A DNA stretch of 64,000 nt from JASSUD01 sp031963445 (GTDB lineage Bacteria; Pseudomonadota; Gammaproteobacteria; Burkholderiales; Burkholderiaceae). The first letter of the stretch is position 1, and each line of letters opens with the position of its first letter. A program made the translations under genes and the position numbers. The notes beneath the pieces are model-generated. The model did no database searches. It was not told where the DNA came from and was given only the letters and a program-made list of their open reading frames with translations. The stretch is taken from the NCBI GenBank assembly GCA_031963445.1, contig JASSUH010000001.1, forward strand, positions 2,575,902 to 2,639,901. Direction: 5' to 3'. Positions 8,786-17,006 of the stretch are shown here, piece after piece.

Positions 8786-10603
8786 CTACCCTTCAGAGGA
8801 ACTAAAATCCAGAATTCTCATAAAAGATTCCATTTCTGGAGGAATAGAACCGTCTGAGTCCGATTCATCAGAGCTAGAGCTTTCAAAACTATAACTAGAT
8901 CCCATTTCTTCAGAGATAGCGCCTTCGGACTCCACCTCATCAGAACCATAGCCATCAGATTCTATTTCTTCGGGGATAACGTCCCCAAGCTTATAGTCAA
9001 TCTCTAGTCCGTCAGCAAAACGCTGTGCCCTAGACTCAAACCAGGCTATGCCGTCTATATCGTCAGGAGAGTGAATTTTTAAAAACTCCATATGCTCCTG
9101 AGTATCTTTGTAAGACCAATATGACTCTCTCTCAAGCAAAATATTTATAATTTTTCCATTTTTTCTTTGGAAAGTTTCTTTGCTGTAAATATAAGAAAGC
9201 CTGCTATGAGGGTTTTTCAAAAGCACATTTTCAGAATTTATTTTTATAATATTTGCATTTTCCTCAAAAAATTCGTTTATAACACGTATCACCTCTTTCG
9301 GATGAATTATATTTCCCTCATTATCAGATAAATCTGAATGAGATATATTTATATATTCTATTTCATTATCCAACAAAGAAAGAAATATTTTTTTAACACC
9401 ATCAATAGTAAAATCATTCCAGGATAAATTTATTGATTTAAGGCTTTCCATCAACATTAAATTTAACAAAGAATCAATTCCATCATCATCAATACTATTA
9501 GCCGATAAATCAATAACTCTTATATTTTTAGCCTTATCTTTAATAACTGGAACCAAATATCCAACACCAGCGTTACCAAGACCACCCAAAATATTTAAAT
9601 CTTCCAATACATTATTGCAATCTCGAATTCCTGACAAATTCAAATTTACAATATTACGATTTATTATTTTATCAATATTTTTCAAATCCTCTAATGATAT
9701 TAGACCAACTCGGATAGTTATATTTTTTGCATTTATAAATTTTCCGGAAAACAACTCAAATGTAGGTAGAACTACTTGATTATCTCCTACCAAGGAACTC
9801 AACACTGTTCTATCTTGCGTCAATTCAAAATCAATAATATTCTCGCCAAAATATGGAGCAATTTCTTCTAAATCTGTATTTTCAAATATGCAGTCAACAA
9901 AAGAAATTTTGACTCTTGCGTCTACTTTTTCTTTTATTGCTTGCAATATCGTTACGAAATTATCGGCGGAGAACATAGTTCCTTTAATGGATAATTCTAT
10001 CTCTCGCAATTTCTTCCCACGAAAAGCCGTCGCCAGATGATCGGCCACCTGGTCTCTTATCCTTTTAAATTCCTCGCTTACTTCCCCGGATTCAAAATAT
10101 ATATCTAAATGCAAAGTTACAAGATTTTTATTTTCTGACAGAGAAATTATTTTGCATTTATTAAAATAACTATCAATAAGATTATTGCCATTAAATTTTA
10201 AATCAAAAGAAACGTGATTTATATTACTAAGCGCAACATTCATTCTCTGCAAAGCAGTATTTATCTCAATTTGACCGCTCTGAATATTACCTTCTATTTT
10301 TCCGGAATTATATTGATTAAACCCCTTTCTAACCCACTCCCTTTGAACATCAGATTTGCTTGATAAAAATCCACAAACCGAATTATAAAATGGAACGTTA
10401 ATTAACCGACATTTAAGCAAAAATTCTAATATATTCGACTCAGATTCAAAAATCGCATATACAATTTCCAAAGGCAACTCAATAATTTTATTAGAGGTTG
10501 TTATTATTACTTTATCAACCTGCCTTCCTTGCCCACTTATAATGGTAGAAGGAATTTTTCCATATATAGGCAGAGATCTTTGCTCAGTGCTACCAACATT
10601 CAT
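8786..10603 (-). CDS. F-box-like / leucine-rich repeat protein with acidic C-terminus (candidate host-directed effector)
   Basis: A 605-residue protein of unknown function. Residues ~35-80 (KIIELPLEIVYAIFES ... LLKCRLINVPFYNSVCG) follow the F-box pattern LPxEIxxxIF...LLxCRxxNxxFy, the module that docks to Skp1 in eukaryotic SCF ubiquitin ligases. From ~residue 140 to 420 there are irregular leucine-rich repeats of the RNase-inhibitor kind (for example RVIDLSANSIDDDGIDSLL and SLKSINLSWNDFTIDGVKKI). The last ~70 residues are rich in Ser, Asp and Glu (SDGYGSDEVESEG, SSSSDESDSDG). No signal peptide or membrane segment is seen. The DNA is far more AT-rich than its neighbours, suggesting acquisition. 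Role as a secreted ubiquitin-pathway mimic is inference. Confidence 0.7.
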   Translation of the reverse strand: MNVGSTEQRSLPIYGKIPSTIISGQGRQVDKVIITTSNKIIELPLEIVYAIFESESNILEFLLKCRLINVPFYNSVCGFLSSKSDVQREWVRKGFNQYNSGKIEGNIQSGQIEINTALQRMNVALSNINHVSFDLKFNGNNLIDSYFNKCKIISLSENKNLVTLHLDIYFESGEVSEEFKRIRDQVADHLATAFRGKKLREIELSIKGTMFSADNFVTILQAIKEKVDARVKISFVDCIFENTDLEEIAPYFGENIIDFELTQDRTVLSSLVGDNQVVLPTFELFSGKFINAKNITIRVGLISLEDLKNIDKIINRNIVNLNLSGIRDCNNVLEDLNILGGLGNAGVGYLVPVIKDKAKNIRVIDLSANSIDDDGIDSLLNLMLMESLKSINLSWNDFTIDGVKKIFLSLLDNEIEYINISHSDLSDNEGNIIHPKEVIRVINEFFEENANIIKINSENVLLKNPHSRLSYIYSKETFQRKNGKIINILLERESYWSYKDTQEHMEFLKIHSPDDIDGIAWFESRAQRFADGLEIDYKLGDVIPEEIESDGYGSDEVESEGAISEEMGSSYSFESSSSDESDSDGSIPPEMESFMRILDFSSSEG

Positions 10604-10959
10604 AATTCACCTGATTTATTGATTTAAATTAGAGTATTTTTTAATTAGGGTGCATATAACTCTGGAACAATAGGTGCCGATGCAAGCAGCACGCCACTTA
10701 AGTGCAGTATCAGTCCCAGTTTATTCAACATCTCTTTAATGAATAAACAGCTATTTATGCGTTTAATTCAATCGAGGCGAAAAATTTTCTTATTTATTAA
10801 AATTCTGATACAGATAACTTGTAGGATAAAAAATAGGGATTAGAAAAAGTTATGGGCCACTCGCTTTTAAAAGCGAGTGGCCCATAAAGAAATCACTGAG
10901 ATGGAGAGAGAACAGCCTTAGCAAGCCTAATCAAACGATTAGGCTAATCACACAGCAAA
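10604..10959. other. Intergenic region between F-box/LRR gene and permease
   Basis: About 356 bp without a gene. It holds an AT-rich leader upstream of the minus-strand F-box gene and a perfect palindrome (10852-10885) that probably ends the permease transcript. No other structure was recognised. Confidence 0.6.
10852..10885 (-). terminator. Perfect 34-bp palindrome, likely terminator of the permease gene
   Basis: ATGGGCCACTCGCTTTT is followed immediately by its exact complement, giving a 17-bp stem with no spare loop. On the minus strand it follows the permease stop by ~75 bases and runs into AACTTTTTC. A similar but shorter TCGCTCTTAAAAGCGA lies at about 8714. Confidence 0.65.
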
Positions 10960-12459
10960 TTAACTGATTTTTACACTGCCTATAGCAAATAACCTTAACG
11001 CAGATATCGCTACGGCGATTAATATCACCGCTGCTATTTTTTCACGGCGTGTAAAGACCACTTGCCCCGCTGCATTTTCACGTCTGGCCCACCAGTAAAC
11101 CGGCAATCCCAACGTAAACATGATGGTTGACATCAATAAAAACTGCGGGCCAGCAGCCCACAACAGCCAAAGCGCATAGATAGCCCCTAACGCACCGGTC
11201 CATAATGCGAGACGACCATTTTTACCAACATTTTTAAAAGGGCTATCAGGTTGGCTAGCGCTGCGCCATAGATACGCTGTGCTTGTGAGGTAAGTCGGCA
11301 AAATCATCACGCCAGCAATTGAAATTAACCAAATCCACGCATCTTGCACAAACCAGACGATTAAAAGCCCTACTTGCATCGCTGTACTCGATACCCATAA
11401 GGAAGCCGCTGGTGCTTGAGCACGGTTTTGGCGCATGAAAAATTTCGGGAAGACACCGCCTTTTGCGGCTTCGTAGGGCATCTCGGCAATTAAAATTGTC
11501 CATGCTAACCAGCAGCTACCAATTGAAATCAACAACGAAACAACCACCAAGGTTGCGCCCCAGTGCCCTACCAGGGCTTCCAAGACATAGGCCGCTGATG
11601 GTGCGGGTAATTGTGCTAATTGAGACTGTGACATTAAGCCAAACGGCAGCACTGACAATAAAAAATAAAGCACGGTACATACAGCCAAAGCGATACAAGT
11701 TGCTCTACCCACTTGCTTGCTATCAGCCGCTCGGTTGGAGACAACTACCGCGCTTTCAATGCCCATAAACACCCAAAGCGTGACCATCATCGTGCTCTTG
11801 ATCTGTGTCACCAGGCTACCCAACCCCTGTTCAGTGCCCCAAAAATTGAGCTTGAATTGTGACCAATCCACCTTCACGGCCATAATGCAAAGCACAATCG
11901 AGAGCGCAATAAGATTAACGCCGCTCGCGATAGCGTTTAGCACTGCCACCCGCTTTACGCCCGACAGCATGATGAAATGGAGTAACCAAATGAGTGCCGA
12001 ACTACCGACAATTAAAGGCCAACCATCGCTGTTTGCAAAAATTGGGAAAAAATAGCTAAGTGTCTTGATACTCAATACCGACAATGCCACATTTCCAAAG
12101 GTCGCAGCTAACCAATAGCCCCAGGCCATCTCAAAGCCGGCAAATTTGCCAAAACCTTCCTTTGCATAAGAATAAATACCCGCTTTCAAATCGGGGCGGT
12201 GCTCAGCTAACAGGCGAAAGGTGCTAGCCAAAAGGAACATGCCGACCAAAGTGATCATCCAAGCGATGATCACCGCTAACAGTGCGGCATTACGCGACAT
12301 ATTCTGCGGTAAATTAAAAGCCCCGCCACCAATCATGGAAGCAATCACCACACAAGTGAGCAACGGCAGGCTGAATTTGCGCGCAGCAGACTGCATGTTA
12401 GAAGCGGTTTGCGCCGACCCATCAAGGGGGGACGCAGAAGAGGGTGTATTAGAGGACAC
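10960..12459 (-). CDS. APC-family basic amino acid / polyamine antiporter
   Basis: A membrane transporter of ~499 residues in the amino acid-polyamine-organocation superfamily (APA, arginine/ornithine- or arginine/agmatine-type exchangers). TM1 has the signature VVIASMIGGGAFNLPQNM; the segment KAGIYSYAKEGFGKFAGFEMAWGYWLAATFGNVA is typical of the ArcD/YjdE subgroup, and about 12 hydrophobic helices follow. I prefer the GTG at 12459 (SSNTPSSASPLDG...), with GGAG seven bases upstream, over the ATG at 12486. For a host-dependent bacterium such an exchanger could import host amino acids. Exact substrate cannot be told. Confidence 0.85.
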   Translation of the reverse strand: MSSNTPSSASPLDGSAQTASNMQSAARKFSLPLLTCVVIASMIGGGAFNLPQNMSRNAALLAVIIAWMITLVGMFLLASTFRLLAEHRPDLKAGIYSYAKEGFGKFAGFEMAWGYWLAATFGNVALSVLSIKTLSYFFPIFANSDGWPLIVGSSALIWLLHFIMLSGVKRVAVLNAIASGVNLIALSIVLCIMAVKVDWSQFKLNFWGTEQGLGSLVTQIKSTMMVTLWVFMGIESAVVVSNRAADSKQVGRATCIALAVCTVLYFLLSVLPFGLMSQSQLAQLPAPSAAYVLEALVGHWGATLVVVSLLISIGSCWLAWTILIAEMPYEAAKGGVFPKFFMRQNRAQAPAASLWVSSTAMQVGLLIVWFVQDAWIWLISIAGVMILPTYLTSTAYLWRSASQPDSPFKNVGKNGRLALWTGALGAIYALWLLWAAGPQFLLMSTIMFTLGLPVYWWARRENAAGQVVFTRREKIAAVILIAVAISALRLFAIGSVKIS

Positions 12460-12772
12460 GGTCAATCTCCGAGAGCAGCCGAGCATTCTACCTGAATGTT
12501 TTGCGCAGCCAAGAGAACTGATGAATTAAGACACTTCTGCATAATCTTAAAGGCTTGGCATGACTTTGCTGTCAGTACATCAATGCGGCAACCAAAGGGG
12601 TTCTACAGAGATTTCTAGTGTCTCTACAAGAAATATTGCTAATTCGACGACAAAGCTGTGAGTGGGTTCTAAAAGATACGGTTTAGCTTGTTACAGTATA
12701 GAAACATCTTGGTGGGGCGGTTTTTCATAGTATGGCATCAAGCGCCTAATTTTCTACTTAGGATGAAGCCAC
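12460..12772. other. Divergent intergenic region, with partial family D repeat
   Basis: The ~310-bp divergent gap between the permease and the ABC exporter. Around 12592-12620, CCAAAGGGGTTCTACAGAG resembles the right arm of the family D palindrome (CCCAAAGGGTTTTGCAGAG), so a decayed copy is likely. Promoters for both genes should lie here but are not resolved. Confidence 0.4.
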
Positions 12773-14662
12773 ATGATAAAAAACGCTAAAGCTACGATAC
12801 CTATCTTAGAGCAGCCCAACAATGCTCAAACCAATGACGAGCACGCTATTCAAACTGCCAAAATGGCGCACTATGCGCAACGGCCATTGGCTTTCTTATT
12901 CCACTACGTGCGTCGCCATCCGCTGCAACACAGTATTTTATTAATGAGCGTGTTGGCCGCTGTTGCCTGCTCACTTAGCTCGCAATATGCGATTAAAAAT
13001 TTGATCGATACCTTAAGCGCTGGCCGTAATGCGTTCACTGCAATATGGCCTGCCTTTCTGATTTTGGTCGGTTTAATTACTGCAGATAATTTACTTTGGC
13101 GAGTGGGTGGCTGGTTTAGCGCACATGTGTTTGTCAATGTAACGGGTGACTTGCGGCGTGATCTGTTTGCTTATCTAAGCGGTCATGCACCTAGCTACTT
13201 CGCCGAGAAACAGCCAGGCATGCTCGCTAGCCGTATTACTGCCACCTCGAATGCGATGTACACCATCGAGAATCTGATGGCGTGGAATGTGCTGCCGCCG
13301 TGCATCGCGGTCAGTGGCGCAGTTTTGATGGTGGTCGCGGTCGATCCCATGATGGCAGGTGGACTGTTATTGGTGTCTGGCACACTGGCTGTCGTGCTTT
13401 TCAAAATGGCACGACGCGGCACCAAATATCACCATGCTTTCGCCACTCAAGCAGCAACGGTCGATGGTGAATTGGTCGATGTCATTAGCAATATGAATTT
13501 AGTCCGTTTATTTGGCGCGACGCTACGCGAGCAAAAACGCTTTGAGGCCAAAGTAGGCGAAGAAATGCTCTCGCGCCGCAGCAGCTTGCTCTACCTTGAA
13601 AAATTAAGACTGTTGCATGCCGGCGTAACGATTCTTCTAACCGTTGGCTTACTAGGTTGGGCCTTATGGCTGTGGCAACGCGGCCTCGTTACCTCTGGGG
13701 ATATTGTCTTAGTCAGTTCACTCGGCTTTGTCATTTTGCACGGTACGCGTGATCTTGCAGTGGCCTTGGTCGATGCAACCCAGCATGTCGCACGCTTATC
13801 CGAAGCCGTTTCAATGCTCTTAAGACCACATGAAATGCAAGACCATGCAGACGCTACCCCTCTGCCTGAGGCCCATGAAGAAGGCAAAACCAAACAAGGC
13901 AGAAGCATTGATTTTGCCGAGGTCTGCTTTGCTTACCCAGGACGCTCACGTGTGCTCAATCATTTCAGTTTGCAGATTGAGGCTGGCCAGCGGGTCGGGT
14001 TAGTCGGCTCATCAGGGGCTGGCAAATCTACTGTATTGACGCTGCTGCAACGCAATTACGAGATGCGCAGCGGCACCATCAAAATTGACGGGCAGGATAT
14101 TCAATTAATTACGCACGCAGGCTTACACGACAGTATTGGTGTCGTGCCGCAAGACACTTCGCTGTTACATCGCACCGTGTTTGAAAATATCGCTTATGGC
14201 CGCCCATCAGCTAGCGCAGAAGAAGTTTTGACTGCGGCGCGTGAGGCACGTTGCACAGAATTTATCGAAGCGATGCCAGAAGGGTTTAATACGATTGTCG
14301 GGGACCGCGGCACCAAACTTTCAGGTGGCCAACGTCAACGCATCGCGATTGCTCGTGCGATTTTGAAAGATGCACCGATTCTGCTGCTTGATGAAGCCAC
14401 CTCAGCACTTGATAGTGCTTCAGAAGAAGCCATTCAACATGCACTAGATCGTTTAATGCGTGGGCGCACGGTGATTGCCGTGGCACACCGCCTCTCCACT
14501 CTGCAAAACTTTGATCGCATCGTCGTAATGAGCAACGGCCGCGTGCTTGACGATGGCTCCCCAGAAGAACTACGTCAACGTCCAGGACTTTATCGTGAGT
14601 TACTAAAACAGCAATTTGGTAGTTTGACGCAGCTAGATAAAGTCAGCAGACGTGCGGCTTAG
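12773..14662 (+). CDS. ABC exporter, fused permease and ATPase (MsbA/Atm1 type)
   Basis: A 629-residue half-transporter that works as a homodimer. Residues ~40-340 form a six-helix type IV exporter domain with long cytoplasmic helices; residues ~380-610 form the nucleotide-binding domain with Walker A GSSGAGKST (412-420), signature LSGGQ (516-520), Walker B LLLDE (537-541) and H-loop His572. The N-terminal 30 residues are polar. It stands alone between a permease and otsB, so the cargo (lipid, peptide, glutathione-type compound) cannot be inferred from context. It ends eight bases before the convergent otsB stop. Confidence 0.88.
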   Translation: MIKNAKATIPILEQPNNAQTNDEHAIQTAKMAHYAQRPLAFLFHYVRRHPLQHSILLMSVLAAVACSLSSQYAIKNLIDTLSAGRNAFTAIWPAFLILVGLITADNLLWRVGGWFSAHVFVNVTGDLRRDLFAYLSGHAPSYFAEKQPGMLASRITATSNAMYTIENLMAWNVLPPCIAVSGAVLMVVAVDPMMAGGLLLVSGTLAVVLFKMARRGTKYHHAFATQAATVDGELVDVISNMNLVRLFGATLREQKRFEAKVGEEMLSRRSSLLYLEKLRLLHAGVTILLTVGLLGWALWLWQRGLVTSGDIVLVSSLGFVILHGTRDLAVALVDATQHVARLSEAVSMLLRPHEMQDHADATPLPEAHEEGKTKQGRSIDFAEVCFAYPGRSRVLNHFSLQIEAGQRVGLVGSSGAGKSTVLTLLQRNYEMRSGTIKIDGQDIQLITHAGLHDSIGVVPQDTSLLHRTVFENIAYGRPSASAEEVLTAAREARCTEFIEAMPEGFNTIVGDRGTKLSGGQRQRIAIARAILKDAPILLLDEATSALDSASEEAIQHALDRLMRGRTVIAVAHRLSTLQNFDRIVVMSNGRVLDDGSPEELRQRPGLYRELLKQQFGSLTQLDKVSRRAA

Positions 14663-14669
14663 AGCTTGT

Positions 14670-15428
14670 TTATGACGCAGACTCCACGCTCGACTCAAGC
14701 GTCTGCGTAAGCCAGGCTAATAAAGCTTGCACAGAATCAAAGCGGGTGCGCGCTAGCGTAGCACCGTCGCCCACCTTGACGGTCCAGCCGCCGCGCTCAT
14801 TGACCACGGCAAAGCCTGTCTCATCGGTCAAATCGTCTCCGAAAAAGAAGGGGGTGCGGCCGGCAAATGGAAATTCTTGCAAAAAAGCTGCTATCGCTTT
14901 TCCTTTATCTACATTTTTCGGCTTAATCTCGAACACCATTTTTCCTGGCTGCACGACATATTTTTCTGGGTCACGGGCAGCCAACTCTTCTGTCGCGCGC
15001 CGCGCAATATGTTCATGCTGTGGCGCATGACGAAAATGCAAACTAAGCGCTGCGCCTTTGACCTCGAGCAACAGCCCTGGGTGAGCCTGCGCAATATCGG
15101 ACAAAGTGAGCGCCATCTGCTCAAGTTGGGTTTGATCTATATCGCTACGAAATAATTGACCCTGCGCATTACACCGCTCTGCCCCATGCTCACCCGCCAT
15201 AGGCAACCGCAATGGCGCAAGAAAGCTATCTAACGTTTCAATGCTACGCCCTGACACAATTGCCACAGCGCCACCTGTGAGTACGTATAAACGTTGTAGC
15301 AGTGGCTTTACCACTGGCGTTACGTCAATCCCATCTGGCGTGGAAGCAAGTTCTACCAACGTGCCATCAAAATCGAAAAAAAATGCACTTTCTGGTAGAG
15401 GTAATACAGTCGGTAAAGTTGTAACCAT
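14670..15428 (-). CDS. otsB: Trehalose-6-phosphate phosphatase
   Basis: A HAD-superfamily phosphatase of ~252 residues that removes phosphate from trehalose 6-phosphate. Motif I is FFFDFDGTLVELA with the nucleophilic and acid-base aspartates. AIVSGRSIETLDSFL is motif II, LPMAGEHGAE is the cap-associated segment specific for OtsB, and FFGDDLTDETGFAVV is motif IV. I chose the ATG at 15428 (MVTTLPTVLPLPES); the frame is open 27 codons further from a TTG but that stretch is basic and unlike the family. No otsA lies in this window, so the synthase, if kept, is elsewhere. Confidence 0.9.
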   Translation of the reverse strand: MVTTLPTVLPLPESAFFFDFDGTLVELASTPDGIDVTPVVKPLLQRLYVLTGGAVAIVSGRSIETLDSFLAPLRLPMAGEHGAERCNAQGQLFRSDIDQTQLEQMALTLSDIAQAHPGLLLEVKGAALSLHFRHAPQHEHIARRATEELAARDPEKYVVQPGKMVFEIKPKNVDKGKAIAAFLQEFPFAGRTPFFFGDDLTDETGFAVVNERGGWTVKVGDGATLARTRFDSVQALLAWLTQTLESSVESAS

Positions 15429-15651
15429 ATTTATCGAAGTAAAAAAATTAGGTACAAAAAATTTTTCAGCTAAATACAGGTTTTTTTGTACTGACAATTT
15501 TGCTGGCAAACGCTTAACTATTCTTTACTAATTGCCATTAGTTAAGTGCCACAACAGCCTCTGCCGCAGATGCTGAATATGAGACAATTCCGGCCATATA
15601 TGCTGCTGCCTCAGAAAATGCTTAATAAACTATTCAACACGCTCTCTCCCT

Positions 15652-16335
15652 ATGCTGCTCAATACTTATAAATTCTGTCGCCAAGCTTTTGCCCTCCTAC
15701 AACGAAAAGTCAAACCTATAACTTGGGTCACTGGCTTTGGGTCTCATCTAAGCGGTGCCGTACTCATTGCATTAAGTTGCACGCTGCTGCTCAGCGCATG
15801 TGAGCGCGAACCGGCTGAACAATGGCGTTTGACTTCGATTGAGAAGCATCTACCTGACCTCAATTTCTCACTCACTTCTGATCAAGGCCAGCCAGTCACG
15901 GCTAAAAATTATCAGGGTAATTTTGTTTTGGTTTACTTCGGCTACACCCACTGCCCCGATATTTGCCCAGAAACGATGACACGCTTGTTGCAAGTGTTGC
16001 AAAAGATTGGAAACGATGCGCAGAAAGTACGCATTCTTTTTATTTCTGTTGACCCAACACGCGACACACCTCAAAGCTTGCATACCTATCTGAGCGCTTT
16101 TGATGCGCAACATATTGTTGGGTTAACGGGCACTGTGCAGCAAATTGAAGCGCTCGCCAAAACTTACCGTGTAGCGTACGAAGCTGGCCCTACCGATGCT
16201 CATGAAAATTACGAAGTCATGCATAGCTCGGCTATCTATATATTTGATGCGAAAGGCCGTGCACAGCTGATGGCAACCGGTAGCGATTCGGCTGACAATA
16301 TCGCGCATGATTTGCGCATATTGATCCAAAAATAG
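15652..16335 (+). CDS. SCO1/SenC-family copper-dependent assembly factor (lipoprotein)
   Basis: A 227-residue thioredoxin-fold protein that delivers copper to the CuA site of cytochrome oxidase. The copper ligands are Cys101 and Cys105 (CPDIC) and His191 (YEVMHSS). A hydrophobic segment ending LLLSAC gives a lipobox cysteine at residue 50, so the mature protein is probably anchored in the membrane facing the periplasm. The cytoplasmic N-terminus before it is long for a lipoprotein; a later start cannot be excluded. The next gene encodes a PCuAC chaperone, the usual partner, but a family A repeat now lies between them. Confidence 0.9.
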   Translation: MLLNTYKFCRQAFALLQRKVKPITWVTGFGSHLSGAVLIALSCTLLLSACEREPAEQWRLTSIEKHLPDLNFSLTSDQGQPVTAKNYQGNFVLVYFGYTHCPDICPETMTRLLQVLQKIGNDAQKVRILFISVDPTRDTPQSLHTYLSAFDAQHIVGLTGTVQQIEALAKTYRVAYEAGPTDAHENYEVMHSSAIYIFDAKGRAQLMATGSDSADNIAHDLRILIQK

Positions 16336-16361
16336 CCAGCCTAAACCACCATCTTAATCAG

Positions 16362-16460
16362 AACTTGTTTAGGGTTTTCCTGGTGGCCTTGCGCCTCCGC
16401 AGACAGTACAAGACGTACGGCAAGGAGGCGCAAGGGCGCCAGGGAAAGCCTAAACAAGTT
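16362..16460. repeat. Palindromic repeat family A, copy 2
   Basis: A 99-bp element with arms AACTTGTTTAGG and CCTAAACAAGTT. The inner stem CTTGCGCCTCC pairs fully with GGAGGCGCAAG. Compared with copies at 1517 and 47841, both sides of the stem have changed together (T-A here, G-C at 47841), so structure rather than sequence is conserved. It lies between the SCO1 and PCuAC genes. Confidence 0.92.
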
Positions 16461-16498
16461 CCATGGATTAATTTTTTTCACTTAGCTCAAAACAATGG

Positions 16499-16957
16499 AT
16501 GAAATCGATGAAACTACGTTCCCTTCTTTTCGCTTTAATGTGCTTTAGCGCTTCAACCCCTCTGTTTGCCGCAAGCCAAATGCAAGTTGTTACGGATTCA
16601 GCTTGGCTGCGTTGGCTACCGAATGGAGTAGCGGCGGGTTATCTCACCCTCAAAAATCCAAGTGCTCAACCGATTGAGTTAGTCGCTGTATCTAGCCCAG
16701 ACTATGCGCAAGTAGACGCACATCAAACAGTAACAAAAGGCACGATGAGCAGAATGATGAAGATCGATAAGTTAGTCATCCCGGCTCATCAAGAAATTGC
16801 TTTAGCGCCTGGTGGCTATCATTTAATGTTTGAAAAGCCGACGCATAACATCGTACCTGGCGGTACAGTACAAGTTCAGTTGAAGTTTTCGGATGATAAA
16901 AAAGCAGTGAATGTGACTTTGCCGGTGCGTTCACCCTCCTCTTCCTCCGCTCACTAA
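16499..16957 (+). CDS. Periplasmic copper chaperone PCuAC
   Basis: A 152-residue protein with a cleavable signal peptide (hydrophobic to about LFAAS, residue 26). The PCuAC copper motif H-x10-M-x21-H-x-M is exact: His75, Met86, His108 and Met110. The family binds Cu(I) and passes it to SCO1 or directly to cytochrome oxidase subunit II. It follows the SCO1-like gene, consistent with a copper delivery pair. Starts at 16499 and 16508 are both possible and both leave an intact signal peptide. The C-terminus ends with a serine run. Confidence 0.9.
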   Translation: MKSMKLRSLLFALMCFSASTPLFAASQMQVVTDSAWLRWLPNGVAAGYLTLKNPSAQPIELVAVSSPDYAQVDAHQTVTKGTMSRMMKIDKLVIPAHQEIALAPGGYHLMFEKPTHNIVPGGTVQVQLKFSDDKKAVNVTLPVRSPSSSSAH

Positions 16958-16970
16958 TCGATGTCGGTAT

Positions 16971-16990
16971 GGCAGCCTTTAAAGGCTGCC
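16971..16990. terminator. Palindrome between convergent genes
   Basis: A perfect 20-bp palindrome GGCAGCCTTT / AAAGGCTGCC lies 13 bases after the PCuAC stop and just past the end of the convergent phosphoesterase gene. It could serve as a two-way terminator, although T-runs are weak. Confidence 0.55.
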
Positions 16991-17006
16991 AACTTCTTCA
17001 CCAATC

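Noticed and set aside
14746..15155. Plus-strand open frames opposite otsB
   Set aside because: Shadows of a well-conserved HAD phosphatase on the other strand.
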